Below the pieces are notes generated by a model. That model searched no databases and was not told the DNA's origin. It saw nothing but the letters and a program-made list of their open reading frames with translations. A stretch of DNA of 64,000 nt. It comes from Marinococcus luteus_A (lineage in GTDB: Bacteria; Bacillota; Bacilli; Bacillales; Marinococcaceae). Position numbers and translations under genes: made by a program. The stretch spans positions 310,001 to 374,000 of the forward strand of contig NZ_JAXRUV010000002.1 in the NCBI RefSeq assembly GCF_034497705.1, in the 5' to 3' direction. This document shows positions 25,232-33,553 of the stretch, piece by piece. Each line of letters opens with the position of its first letter. The first letter of the stretch is position 1.

Positions 25232-26097
25232 TGAAAGAAGAGCTACTTGTATTTGAAGCCCGGAGATGGGCTTCTTCTTTTTTGAGTGAGCACGGAAGAG
25301 AAGAGACGGCAGCCGACTGGCTTCTGGAGCATCATATGCAGCTTTCCCGGTCCCAGCTGCTGTCCGCTGCGAGAGAACCGGTGCCGTTACAGGCGTGGGA
25401 GCATTTCCAGCAGGACGTGCGTCTTCACGCAGCCGGGACGCCGGTGCAACATTTAACCGGCAGCAGCTTTTTTTACGACCGCGAATTTCACGTTAATCCG
25501 GACGTGCTGATCCCCCGGATGGAAACCGAGGAGCTCGTCTGGCACGTGATCGACTGGGTGCAAACAAACAAAGAGCTGAAAAGCCCGAGAATTGTCGACG
25601 TTGGTACAGGCAGCGGCATCATTGCAGTTACGCTCGCGTTGGAGCTTCTATCGGCGCAGGTGCAGGCTGTGGATATTGACAGCCGGGCGCTGGAGACGGC
25701 TAAACGAAACGCAGAACGGCTGCAGGCATCGGTCACCTTTCATCAGGAATCGTTTCTTGAAGGCATGGCCTCCCGGAAAGAACAGGCGGACGTTATTGTA
25801 TCCAATCCTCCCTACATTCCAAAAGAGGAATGGGAGCGGCTCGATCCGCTCGTCCGCGATAAAGAACCTGCGGTGGCTTTGATTGGCAAAGGAAAAGAAG
25901 GAATCCACAGCTATGAAGAAATTATCAAATACGCTGCCGAGGTTTTGGCTCCGGGCGGACTGCTTGCCTTTGAAATCGGATGGCAGCAGGGGAGAGCCGT
26001 GATGGAAGCAGCTGAAAAAGTGTTTCCGGGAAAAAGGATCCAGGTAATAAAGGACTTGAATGGGAACGACCGAATCGTTACAGTTGTGAATAAGTGA
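25231..26097 (+). CDS. prmC: Release factor glutamine methyltransferase
   Basis: 288 residues. Methylates the GGQ glutamine of release factors using SAM. N-terminal helical domain, then Rossmann methyltransferase with IVDVGTGSGIIAVTLAL (SAM loop) and the glutamine-binding motif VSNPPYIPKEEW. Its start codon overlaps the prfA stop. In B. subtilis the next genes are ywkF, spoIIR and ywlB; here ywlC follows directly. Confidence 0.95.
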   Translation: MKEELLVFEARRWASSFLSEHGREETAADWLLEHHMQLSRSQLLSAAREPVPLQAWEHFQQDVRLHAAGTPVQHLTGSSFFYDREFHVNPDVLIPRMETEELVWHVIDWVQTNKELKSPRIVDVGTGSGIIAVTLALELLSAQVQAVDIDSRALETAKRNAERLQASVTFHQESFLEGMASRKEQADVIVSNPPYIPKEEWERLDPLVRDKEPAVALIGKGKEGIHSYEEIIKYAAEVLAPGGLLAFEIGWQQGRAVMEAAEKVFPGKRIQVIKDLNGNDRIVTVVNK

Positions 26098-26102
26098 GAA
26101 AG

Positions 26103-26701
26103 TTATCCACGATTTGTGGATAACAAAAGACAAATACCTCCATATATGTGGAAAACATTAAATTTTCGTAAATAATGTAAATTAAAAGACTGAATTAGCA
26201 GCACAAATTAAAGTTATCCACAGAAAATAAGATCCTGTGAATAGTGTGAAAAACCTAAATTAATATAAAATAAACCCTGTTGTTAAGGCATTTTAAATTT
26301 TTGGAAGGAACGAAGGCTGAATGAGTTATAAACAGACGGTTATAAAAAATGTGGATAAAATAAATGAAGCTTCTGCGGAGAACTCTGTACTAAAAGAAAT
26401 GGGGATGTGGATAACGCAGGGTAAAACAGTGGCTCTCCCGACAGAAACCGTTTATGGTCTGGGGGCAAGCGCGCTATGCACCGAAGCTGTCCGGGCGGTT
26501 TTTGAAGCTAAAAACCGTCCGCCCGACAATCCGCTGATTGCCCATATTGCTGACCGTGCCCAGCTCAATGCGCTTGGAGTTACGTGGACAGAGAGCATGG
26601 AAAAGCTGATGGACGCATTCTGGCCGGGCCCGTTGACGCTTATATTCCCGCTGAAAGAAGAAACTCCTCTGTCGCCCCTTGTAACGGCAGGGTTATCCAC
26701 A
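26103..26701. promoter_or_regulatory. DnaA-box cluster at prmC-ywlC
   Basis: Five perfect TTATCCACA boxes: 26115-26123 (-), 26214-26222 (+), 26350-26358 (-), 26406-26414 (-) and 26693-26701 (+). Near matches lie at 26103-26111, 26147-26155 and 26236-26244. The first part is an AT-rich 220-base intergenic region; the last three boxes are inside ywlC. B. subtilis has DnaA-box clusters outside oriC, one of them at ywlC, that lower initiation by binding DnaA. Confidence 0.85.
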
Positions 26702-27373
26702 GTGGCTGTCCGAATTCCGGAGCACGAGGTCGCGAGGGCAGTGCTGAAGCATGCCGGTGTACCGATCGCAGCCCCGAGTGCCAACCGGTCCGGATCCCCG
26801 AGCCCGACCACGGCAGAGCATGTCTACAGCGACCTGCACGGGAAAATTGACGCGGTAATTGATGGCGGCCCGTGTGGATACGGAGTGGAGTCCACCGTCG
26901 TGGACTGTACGTCAGCAGTCTGTTGGATTCTGCGTCCGGGAGGAGTTACTAAAGAGCAGATCGAGCAGGTGCTCGGCCCGGACACAGTCCGCTATTCGCA
27001 AAGTGCTTCTTCAGAGGAAGCACCTGCAGCACCGGGGATGAAATACCGTCACTATTCGCCGGCGACCTCCCTTTATTTAATGAAAGGGCCGGAGGAAGCA
27101 TGGCAGAGAAAGCTCCGGGCCTGCCAGGAGGACGGAAAGAAGGTAGCGGTGCTTGCCGTGGAAGAGAACAGATCAGCGTGGATGCAGGCGGATGCCTTTC
27201 TTAGTTTAGGCTCGCGCCGGAGGCCCGAAGAAGCGGCAGCAAAATTGTACGCTGTTCTTCGTGAATTAGATACAATGGAGGTGGACGCTGCGTTCTGTGA
27301 AGTTTTTTCAAAAGAAGGGATCGGGACCGCACTCATGAACCGTTTGGAAAAAGCAGCATCTTCAGAACAATGA
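26321..27373 (+). CDS. ywlC: Threonylcarbamoyl-AMP synthase (Sua5 type)
   Basis: 350 residues: an N-terminal YrdC domain (GKTVALPTETVYGLGASAL, then KNRPPDNPLIAHI and APSANRSGSPSPT) plus the C-terminal Sua5 domain typical of Bacillus YwlC, beginning near APGMKYRHYSP. Makes threonylcarbamoyl-AMP from threonine, bicarbonate and ATP for t6A37 of ANN-decoding tRNAs. ATG 26321 with GGAAGGAACG upstream. Three perfect DnaA boxes fall inside the coding sequence. Confidence 0.95.
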   Translation: MSYKQTVIKNVDKINEASAENSVLKEMGMWITQGKTVALPTETVYGLGASALCTEAVRAVFEAKNRPPDNPLIAHIADRAQLNALGVTWTESMEKLMDAFWPGPLTLIFPLKEETPLSPLVTAGLSTVAVRIPEHEVARAVLKHAGVPIAAPSANRSGSPSPTTAEHVYSDLHGKIDAVIDGGPCGYGVESTVVDCTSAVCWILRPGGVTKEQIEQVLGPDTVRYSQSASSEEAPAAPGMKYRHYSPATSLYLMKGPEEAWQRKLRACQEDGKKVAVLAVEENRSAWMQADAFLSLGSRRRPEEAAAKLYAVLRELDTMEVDAAFCEVFSKEGIGTALMNRLEKAASSEQ

Positions 27374-27398
27374 AAACTTCTACAAGGAGTCGATGACG

Positions 27399-27854
27399 AT
27401 GAGTTATCACGTATTGTTTATTTGTACAGGGAACACGTGCCGGAGTCCGATGGCCGCTGCGCTGATGAAGCACCATTATCCGGAGGTGGAGGTGGCTTCA
27501 GCCGGTGTGATGGCTACAAATGGAGAGCCGGCAGCAACAGAAGCCGTTCGGGCGATGGATGAAAGACAAGTGGAGATGGATCATGAATCCCAGCCGCTCA
27601 CAAAGGAATTAATCGACTGGGCAGACGTTATCTTTGCAATGACCCAGGGGCATAAAGATATTATGCAGCGGATGTTTCCGGGTACGGAAACGAAAACGGT
27701 ACTCTTAAAGGAATATGCCCGGAGCGTTGGGGATAAGGATATTGGAGACCCTATCGGCGGAGGCCGGAAGGTGTATCACGAAACGGCCGAGGAAATGGAA
27801 GAAGCGCTTCAGGCAGCATGGGAGCGGTACAGGAAAGAAAAGTCGCTGGACTGA
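27399..27854 (+). CDS. ywlE: Protein arginine phosphatase YwlE-like
   Basis: 151 residues from ATG 27399 (AAGGAG nine bases upstream; ATG 27393 is too close). Low-molecular-weight phosphatase fold with the P-loop FICTGNTCRSP. The Thr after CTGN is the residue that makes YwlE prefer phospho-arginine over phospho-tyrosine. The general-acid Asp is in DIGDPIGG. YwlE reverses McsB marking of proteins for ClpCP. ywlD (mntP), which sits between ywlC and ywlE in B. subtilis, is absent. Confidence 0.92.
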   Translation: MSYHVLFICTGNTCRSPMAAALMKHHYPEVEVASAGVMATNGEPAATEAVRAMDERQVEMDHESQPLTKELIDWADVIFAMTQGHKDIMQRMFPGTETKTVLLKEYARSVGDKDIGDPIGGGRKVYHETAEEMEEALQAAWERYRKEKSLD

Positions 27855-27926
27855 GCCTGGAGATTTACAGGCGGATGGATACGTGAGAGACTGAAAACAG
27901 TACAATCAAACGGAGGAGAGGTTGAC

Positions 27927-28364
27927 ATGAAGGTAGCATTGGGTGCCGATCACGGCGGATATGAACTAAAAGAGGAAATTAAATCTGTACTGGACGAAGC
28001 AGGGGTGGAATACGAAGACCTGGGCTGTGACTGCAGCGATTCTGTGGACTATCCGGACTACGCAGTTCCGGTGGCTGAAAAAGTAACGGCCGGCGAAGTA
28101 GACCGTGGGATTCTTGTCTGCGGCACGGGCATCGGCATGTCGATTGCTGCGAATAAAGTTAACGGTATCCGCTGCGCACTGGTCCATGACGTATTCAGTG
28201 CAAAGATGACCCGGGCGCATAACGACAGTAATGTACTGGCGATGGGAGCGAGAGTCATTGGATCCGGCCTCGCCGGCGAAATTGTCAAAGCTTGGATCAG
28301 CACGGAGCACGTTGGGGGCCGTCACGCCGACCGCATTCAAAAAGTATCAGCTATTGAACAATAA
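27927..28364 (+). CDS. rpiB: Ribose-5-phosphate isomerase B
   Basis: 145 residues, RpiB/LacAB family (ywlF in B. subtilis). Starts MKVALGADHGGYELKEEI; the catalytic Cys is in GILVCGTGIGMSIAANK and the His in CALVHD. Interconverts ribose-5-phosphate and ribulose-5-phosphate. ATG 27927 with CGGAGGAG upstream. Likely in one transcript with ywlC-ywlE-ywlG. Confidence 0.95.
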   Translation: MKVALGADHGGYELKEEIKSVLDEAGVEYEDLGCDCSDSVDYPDYAVPVAEKVTAGEVDRGILVCGTGIGMSIAANKVNGIRCALVHDVFSAKMTRAHNDSNVLAMGARVIGSGLAGEIVKAWISTEHVGGRHADRIQKVSAIEQ

Positions 28365-28388
28365 GGAACGAAGAAAGGATGAGTTGTC

Positions 28389-28934
28389 ATGTTGAACAAA
28401 GCAGAATGGCAGCAGTCTTTACGGGAATTGTTAGCTTCATTAAAGGAACAGGCATCACTCCGTAGCGGCCAGGTGCTTGTGATTGGCACGAGCACAAGTG
28501 AAGTGCTCGGCGAGCATATCGGTAAGGCAGGCTCTGAGGAAGTCGCCGAAGCGCTGTTTGATGTCTTTCAGGAGTTCCGGGAAGAAACCGGCGTACATCT
28601 TGCGTTTCAGGGATGTGAGCATATTAACCGTGCGCTCACGGTGGAAAGAGAGACGGCGGACACTTACGGCCTTGAAGCTGTGAGCGTGGTGCCTCATCCG
28701 AGAGCAGGCGGTTCGATGAGCTCGTATGCGTATAAACACATGAGCGAGCCGGTTGTCATCGAAGCAGTAAAAGCAGATGCAGGCATTGATATCGGATCCA
28801 CCCTGATCGGTATGCATTTGAAGCCGGTGGCGGTTCCGGTTCGTGGCCCGCAGAAGCAGATTGGTTCTGCCTATGTAACGATGGCAAAAACACGGCCGAA
28901 GCTGATCGGCGGTGAGCGCGCCCGCTACGAATAG
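28389..28934 (+). CDS. ywlG: UPF0340 / TIGR01440 family protein YwlG
   Basis: 181 residues. Matches the YwlG family in length and in the segments LVIGTSTSEVLGEHIG, QGCEHINRALTVE and VPHPRAGGSMSSYAYKHM. Structures show an alpha/beta fold, but no activity is known. Ends the ywlC-ywlE-rpiB-ywlG group, which is followed by a terminator. Confidence 0.9.
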   Translation: MLNKAEWQQSLRELLASLKEQASLRSGQVLVIGTSTSEVLGEHIGKAGSEEVAEALFDVFQEFREETGVHLAFQGCEHINRALTVERETADTYGLEAVSVVPHPRAGGSMSSYAYKHMSEPVVIEAVKADAGIDIGSTLIGMHLKPVAVPVRGPQKQIGSAYVTMAKTRPKLIGGERARYE

Positions 28935-28944
28935 CCTCCAGAAA

Positions 28945-28971
28945 AAGAATCGCATGCTGCGGTTCTTTTTT
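28945..28971 (+). terminator. ywlG terminator
   Basis: AAGAATCGCA pairs with TGCGGTTCTT (one G-T), loop TGC-adjacent, then TTTTTTC. Confidence 0.85.
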
Positions 28972-29077
28972 CTTCAAATGCACGAAGGAAATAAAGAAAT
29001 TCGAAAAAATTTCGTAAGGTACGGAATTTCGTAAAAAATACGTGTTACAATGAAAAACATAGTAATATGGAGAGAAA

Positions 29078-29121
29078 AATAACGAATGAAATATTCGCGA
29101 AAAAGATAATCGTTCGTTATT
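29078..29121. promoter_or_regulatory. Candidate PurR box pair before glyA
   Basis: AATAACGAA (29078-29086) and TTCGTTATT (29113-29121) form a perfect 9-bp inverted repeat with 26 bases between. CGAA...TTCG with about this spacing is the PurBox layout, and glyA belongs to the PurR regulon in B. subtilis. Flanking positions match the consensus AWWWCCGAACWWT only partly. Confidence 0.5.
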
Positions 29122-29148
29122 GTACCGAAAGGGAAGGGAGATTTACAG

Positions 29149-30408
29149 ATGGAAACAAAGGTAAATGCAGAAAGTGTACAAACGCAGGACCCGGTCATAT
29201 TTGAGGCAATGCAGAAGGAGCTGGGGCGCCAGCGCGACAAGATCGAGCTGATCGCTTCGGAAAACTTCACGAGCCGTGCAGTAATGGAAGCGCAGGGATC
29301 TGTGCTTACCAACAAATATGCGGAAGGCTACCCGAATCGACGCTATTACGGCGGATGTGAGCACGTCGACACGGTCGAACAGCTCGCCATTGACCGGGCG
29401 AAGGAACTATTCTCGGCAGAATATGCGAACGTGCAGCCTCACTCCGGTGCCCAGGCAAATATGGCAGTTTACTATACGATTTTAAATCACGGTGACACGG
29501 TGCTTGGAATGAACCTTTCCCACGGCGGCCATTTAACCCACGGCAGTCCCGTCAACTTCAGTGGTGTGCAGTACAACTTCGTGGAATACGGTGTGACTAA
29601 AGAAAACCAGGTGATTGATTACGATGAAGTGCTTCGCGTGGCAAAAGAAACGCAGCCGAAATTAATCGTCGCCGGTGCAAGTGCGTATCCGCGTGAAATT
29701 GACTTTAAAAAATTCCGTGAAATCGCCGATGAGGTAGATGCGTACTTGATGGTTGATATGGCACACATTGCTGGACTGGTAGCAGCAGGGGTGCACCAAA
29801 ACCCGGTTCCTCATTCGCACTTTGTTACGACAACAACACACAAAACGCTGCGCGGACCGCGTGGAGGGCTCGTGCTTTGTAAGGAAGAATTCGGCAAAAA
29901 AATTGATAAAGCAGTATTCCCGGGTCTTCAGGGCGGACCGCTTATGCACGTGATTGCGGCGAAAGCTGTCGCTTTTGGCGAAGCACTGCAGAAGGATTTC
30001 GTAACGTATTCCGAAAACGTCGTAAAAAACGCCCGCAGCTTAAGCGACTCGTTGCAGAATGAAGGAATTACTGTTGTCTCGGGCGGCACCGACAACCACC
30101 TCGTGCTGATGGATACCCGCAGCCTGGAGCTGACAGGGAAAATAGCGGAAAAAGCGCTGGACGAAGTCGGCCTCACAGCAAACAAAAACGCCATTCCGTA
30201 TGATCCGGAAAAGCCATTCGTTACAAGCGGTATCCGTCTCGGTTCTGCAGCCGTTACGTCCCGCGGTTTTGGGGAAGAAGAAATGAAGGAAATAGGTGCC
30301 ATCATTGCTTATACGCTGAAAAACCATGAAGACGCGGAAGCATTAAAAGAAGCGGCTGAACGGGTGAAAACTTTAACGGGCCGTTTCCCAATTTACGAAT
30401 ATCTGTAA
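29149..30408 (+). CDS. glyA: Serine hydroxymethyltransferase
   Basis: 419 residues. PLP enzyme converting serine and tetrahydrofolate to glycine and methylene-THF. Visible: EGYPNRRYYGGCEHVD, VQPHSGAQANMAVY, MVDMAHIAGLVAAG and the PLP Lys in TTTTHKTLRGPRGG. ATG 29149 with GGGAAGGGAG upstream. A likely PurR box pair lies in the leader. Position between ywlG and upp is conserved, though a peroxiredoxin gene is inserted here. Confidence 0.97.
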   Translation: METKVNAESVQTQDPVIFEAMQKELGRQRDKIELIASENFTSRAVMEAQGSVLTNKYAEGYPNRRYYGGCEHVDTVEQLAIDRAKELFSAEYANVQPHSGAQANMAVYYTILNHGDTVLGMNLSHGGHLTHGSPVNFSGVQYNFVEYGVTKENQVIDYDEVLRVAKETQPKLIVAGASAYPREIDFKKFREIADEVDAYLMVDMAHIAGLVAAGVHQNPVPHSHFVTTTTHKTLRGPRGGLVLCKEEFGKKIDKAVFPGLQGGPLMHVIAAKAVAFGEALQKDFVTYSENVVKNARSLSDSLQNEGITVVSGGTDNHLVLMDTRSLELTGKIAEKALDEVGLTANKNAIPYDPEKPFVTSGIRLGSAAVTSRGFGEEEMKEIGAIIAYTLKNHEDAEALKEAAERVKTLTGRFPIYEYL

Positions 30409-30442
30409 GACGGCAGACCCCGGCTAAAAACAGGGCATGGAT

Positions 30443-30480
30443 ACAGCTGTTCTCCTATTTAAAGGAAGCAGCTGTTTTTC
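30443..30480 (+). terminator. glyA terminator
   Basis: ACAGCTG-TTCTCC pairs with GGAAG-CAGCTGT, loop TATTTAAA, then TTTTTC. Confidence 0.85.
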
Positions 30481-30568
30481 TTTATCATTTTTGGAAGAAC
30501 TCTTTGTTTTTCAGGGGTGAATGCAAGTGTGTTAGGGTATATGTAGATTGGGAAAAGGAGGAGTTCAA

Positions 30569-31063
30569 ATGGTTTTTGCACTAAATGAAAAAGCGCCGAT
30601 GTTCACGCTTGCTGATGTGAACGGCGAAGAATTTAAACTCGAAGAAAAAATAGGCAAGGGATGGCAGCTGCTCGTGTTTTTCCGGGGTTCATGGTGCCCG
30701 GTATGTAAGGAAGAGCTGCAGGCCTGGGAAGAGCACCGCAGTTTTTTTGAAAATAATAATGTAAATATTACAGCCATCTCCACCGATAATCCCGAGGATC
30801 TGCGTACGATGACCGAAGAATACAGGCTCACGTTCCCGGTGCTCGTCGACGAAGCACTGAAGGTACTCGACGATTACGGCGTCTTTTATCACAGCTCGGA
30901 AGCGCCGTATGAAGATCACGGAGCTCACGGGGAGCCTGCATATTTTCTGATCGACGAAGAAGGCAGATTTTTATACCAGCACCGTCAGACAAATCCATTC
31001 GGCCGACCGGGACCGAAAGAGCTGCGCAAAACGGTAAAATACATTGAAGACAATTTAAAATAA
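30569..31063 (+). CDS. Peroxiredoxin-like thioredoxin-fold protein (AhpC/TSA)
   Basis: 164 residues from ATG 30569 (AAGGAGGAG upstream). AhpC/TSA fold with FFRGSWCPVCKEELQAW; both cysteines of CPVC could take part, so it may act as peroxiredoxin or as disulfide reductase. The C-terminal part has EPAYFLIDEEGRFLYQHR. Substrate unknown. It sits between glyA and upp, where B. subtilis has no gene. A GGGTAT at 30535-30540 matches the SigB -10, but no good -35 is seen. Confidence 0.8.
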   Translation: MVFALNEKAPMFTLADVNGEEFKLEEKIGKGWQLLVFFRGSWCPVCKEELQAWEEHRSFFENNNVNITAISTDNPEDLRTMTEEYRLTFPVLVDEALKVLDDYGVFYHSSEAPYEDHGAHGEPAYFLIDEEGRFLYQHRQTNPFGRPGPKELRKTVKYIEDNLK

Positions 31064-31070
31064 ACCTCTG

Positions 31071-31101
31071 CAGCAGTGCACCCGGGCGCTGCTGTTATTT
31101 T
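31071..31101 (+). terminator. Terminator after the peroxiredoxin gene
   Basis: CAGCAGTGC pairs with GCGCTGCTG (one mismatch/wobble), loop ACCCGG, then TTATTTTC. Confidence 0.75.
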
Positions 31102-31148
31102 CAGCAGCACTCAGAAGTTGCGGCATATTTCTGTCATTTCATATAACC

Positions 31149-31177
31149 TTGAATCCATCACGCTTTTTAGGTAGAAT
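31149..31177 (+). promoter_or_regulatory. SigA promoter of upp
   Basis: TTGAAT (31149-31154), 17 bases, TAGAAT (31172-31177), about 80 bases before the upp start. Confidence 0.75.
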
Positions 31178-31255
31178 TTCTAAAGAATATGTTCGATAGG
31201 GACATGGGTTAATAAGCACCGGCTGACGCCGGGGAAAAAGGAGCCGACTATACTT

Positions 31256-31885
31256 ATGGGAAATGTACATGTACTGGATCATCCGCTCATTCAACATAAA
31301 CTTACATTCATCCGGGACGTCTCAACAGGAACGAAGGAATTCCGGGAGCTTGTCGATGAAGTGTCCACCCTGATGGCGTTTGAAATTACAAGAAACCTTC
31401 AGCTTCAGGAAGTAACGGTGGAAACTCCGGTGGGACCGGCCAAATCCTATACGCTTGCAGGCAAAAAGCTGGGAGTGGTGCCGATTTTGCGCGCAGGACT
31501 CGGCATGACTGACGGCATCATCAAATTGATTCCGGCGGCAAAAGTAGGGCACGTCGGGCTGTACCGGGATCCGGAAACGCTGCAGCCGGTAGAATATTAT
31601 GTGAAGCTTCCGAGTGATGTCGAAGAGCGGGAATTTATCGTGATTGATCCGATGCTTGCGACAGGTGGTTCTGCTATTGAGGCATTGAACAGCCTGAAAA
31701 AACGCGGAGCCCAGAATATCAAGCTCATGTGTTTAATCGCAGCGCCTGAAGGAGTGGCACTCGTTCAGGAAGCACATCCGGACGTGGACATTTACCTGGC
31801 TTCGATGGATGAGAAGTTAAACGACAAAGGCTACATTGTTCCGGGCCTCGGGGACGCAGGAGACCGTTTATTCGGCACGAAATAA
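31256..31885 (+). CDS. upp: Uracil phosphoribosyltransferase
   Basis: 209 residues. Salvages uracil with PRPP to UMP. Type I PRT fold: VVPILRAGLGMTDG, the PRPP-binding loop VIDPMLATGGSAIEAL, and the C-terminal uracil-binding YIVPGLGDAGDRLFGTK. ATG 31256 lies downstream of AAAAGGAG. Directly upstream of the ATP synthase operon, as in B. subtilis. Confidence 0.97.
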   Translation: MGNVHVLDHPLIQHKLTFIRDVSTGTKEFRELVDEVSTLMAFEITRNLQLQEVTVETPVGPAKSYTLAGKKLGVVPILRAGLGMTDGIIKLIPAAKVGHVGLYRDPETLQPVEYYVKLPSDVEEREFIVIDPMLATGGSAIEALNSLKKRGAQNIKLMCLIAAPEGVALVQEAHPDVDIYLASMDEKLNDKGYIVPGLGDAGDRLFGTK

Positions 31886-31893
31886 TAGATGAG

Positions 31894-31930
31894 AGAGCTT
31901 TTCCCGTATGTGCGGAAAAGCTCTTTGATT
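31894..31930 (+). terminator. upp terminator
   Basis: AGAGCTTTTCC pairs with GGAAAAGCTCT (11 bp), loop CGTATGTGC, followed by TTGATTT. Confidence 0.85.
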
Positions 31931-32328
31931 TGTAAAAGGGCGTTCTGTTAATGAGGCAGGGCAGTTAGAGAACGTTCATGCCTTCTGCCCAGCTTTTTCC
32001 TGGCTTGAAGATATGAAAATGTCACTTAATAGACACAAAATAAAAAATGCCTGAAACACGCGACAATACAGGGTTTTTATTAATTTCGTCCATTGACATC
32101 ATGTGGCGGCTATTGTACGATGATGAAGAACGTATGATAAGGTTTACATATGGGAGAAATTTGTATTTCCTTCATAAACGGCAGGATTCACGCAATTGTT
32201 TCTTTTTTTTGCCTAAAACATGCAGGGGACAACTACGTTACATAAAGTTGTGTAAAAATTCTCTCAATGGATTTCGTAGTGTATTAACGGACTAATCAGT
32301 CTGTTATGGAGGAAAAGGTGGCCCGCGC
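31931..32328 (+). other. upp-atpI intergenic region: atp promoter and long leader
   Basis: About 400 bases without a gene I can support. The first half holds no obvious signal. The atp promoter is at 32093-32121, leaving a ~200-base leader with no clear hairpin terminator. An 82-codon open frame inside it has no ribosome site and an unlikely composition. Confidence 0.5.
32093..32121 (+). promoter_or_regulatory. SigA promoter of the atp operon
   Basis: TTGACA (32093-32098), 17 bases, TACGAT (32116-32121). The -35 is perfect. Confidence 0.75.
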
Positions 32329-32697
32329 ATGAATGATACAAGCTTGTATCTCCGCTCGTTATTTATAGGATTGGCTGGAATGCTTGTATTGTTTGGTGCT
32401 CCGTCGCTGATTCCAACGTTCCGGCAGGAAGCAGTGAGCTTATTTGCAGGAGCGTGCGGAGGAGCTTTTAACATCTGGCACGCCCATCGGGAGACAAAAC
32501 GAATCCAGAAGGCGGTACTCGCGGAAAAAAAGATTTTTCCGTTTGGCATGGCCACAAGGCTTGCAGTAGGAGTAGTCATTGCTATGCTCTATGTCCGGTT
32601 TCCGGAACAATTCCGTCTGCTTTACCTTGTGATTGGATTGTTCAGTCCTTATCTGCTGCTTTATGCTTTATCCGTTCACTTCAGCAAAGAAAAGTAG
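32329..32697 (+). CDS. atpI: ATP synthase subunit I (assembly factor)
   Basis: 122 residues with four hydrophobic segments: SLFIGLAGMLVLFGAPSLI, an amphipathic second stretch with HAHRETKRIQ after it, MATRLAVGVVIAMLYV and FRLLYLVIGLFSPYLLLYALSV. AtpI helps assemble the c-ring and, in alkaliphilic Bacillus, magnesium supply. First gene of the operon. ATG 32329 has GGAGGAAAAGGTGG upstream. No atpZ is present before it. Confidence 0.9.
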   Translation: MNDTSLYLRSLFIGLAGMLVLFGAPSLIPTFRQEAVSLFAGACGGAFNIWHAHRETKRIQKAVLAEKKIFPFGMATRLAVGVVIAMLYVRFPEQFRLLYLVIGLFSPYLLLYALSVHFSKEK

Positions 32698-32749
32698 TTT
32701 TTTAGCTGCAGCGCACAATCGACTAACATAGTAAAGGGGTGACTGAGAC

Positions 32750-33484
32750 TTGAATATAGAGCACGAATCGCCGTACGTCTATGATGTGTTTGGAATACCG
32801 GGTTTCCATGCTAATCTTTCCAACATCATGATGCTGACTATTGCGGCAGTCATTGTGTTTATCATTGGTGTGGTGAGTGCGCGGACTCTTTCTATGAAAC
32901 CAACCGGTATGCAGAACGCATTTGAAATGATTATTGAATTCGTCCGCAATATGATTGGAAGCACCATGGACTGGAAAACCGGGGAGCGCTTCTTTGGCCT
33001 TGGAATTACGATCTTCCTGTTCATACTGGTAGCGAACATGCTTGGGATTCCGTTCATGCTGATTAATGAGGAAACCCACGTGCTTTGGTGGAAATCACCG
33101 ACCGCTGATCCGGTGGTGACGATGACACTTGCTGTCATGGTAATTGTGATTTCACACTTCTACGGCATCAAGCTTCGCGGAGCGAAGGAGTACGGAAAGA
33201 ACTACTTCCGGCCAAAGAAATTTCTATTTCCGATTAACATTCTTGAAGAATTCACCAACACACTGACACTCGGGGCACGGCTTTTCGGCAATCTTTATGC
33301 CAAAGAGATACTGCTGACGCTTCTGGCGACGGTGGGTACAGCTTTTCCAGTCGGTACCGCTCTTGGTATTATTCCAATGGTTGCCTGGCAGGGATACAGC
33401 CTGTTTATCGGTTTTATCCAGGCGTTTATCTTCCTGGTACTGACGATGGTCTACATTTCGCACAAAGTGGAAACGGATCATTAA
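32750..33484 (+). CDS. atpB: ATP synthase F0 subunit a
   Basis: 244 residues from TTG 32750, preceded by AAAGGGGTGA. Forms the proton half-channels. Essential Arg177 is in TLGARLFGN. The following NLYAKEILL has Lys185 where neutralophiles usually have Gly, and AWQGYSLFIG has Gly215; both resemble the Lys180/Gly212 pair of alkaliphilic B. pseudofirmus. Five to six membrane segments are visible. Alignment would be needed to confirm the residue equivalence. Confidence 0.96.
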   Translation: MNIEHESPYVYDVFGIPGFHANLSNIMMLTIAAVIVFIIGVVSARTLSMKPTGMQNAFEMIIEFVRNMIGSTMDWKTGERFFGLGITIFLFILVANMLGIPFMLINEETHVLWWKSPTADPVVTMTLAVMVIVISHFYGIKLRGAKEYGKNYFRPKKFLFPINILEEFTNTLTLGARLFGNLYAKEILLTLLATVGTAFPVGTALGIIPMVAWQGYSLFIGFIQAFIFLVLTMVYISHKVETDH

Positions 33485-33553
33485 TCACAGCAGCATTTGC
33501 AGAAACAACGAAACAACAATATAGTTTTAAACTAATTTAAGGAGGATTTGCAC

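Noticed and set aside
31210..31240. Riboswitch or attenuator before upp
   Set aside because: Only a short CCGGC/GCCGG hairpin next to the ribosome site is visible; there is no T run or alternative pairing.
32047..32295. 82-codon open frame upstream of atpI
   Set aside because: No ribosome site, a composition rich in Cys, Arg and Phe, and it overlaps the likely atp promoter. Best read as leader DNA.
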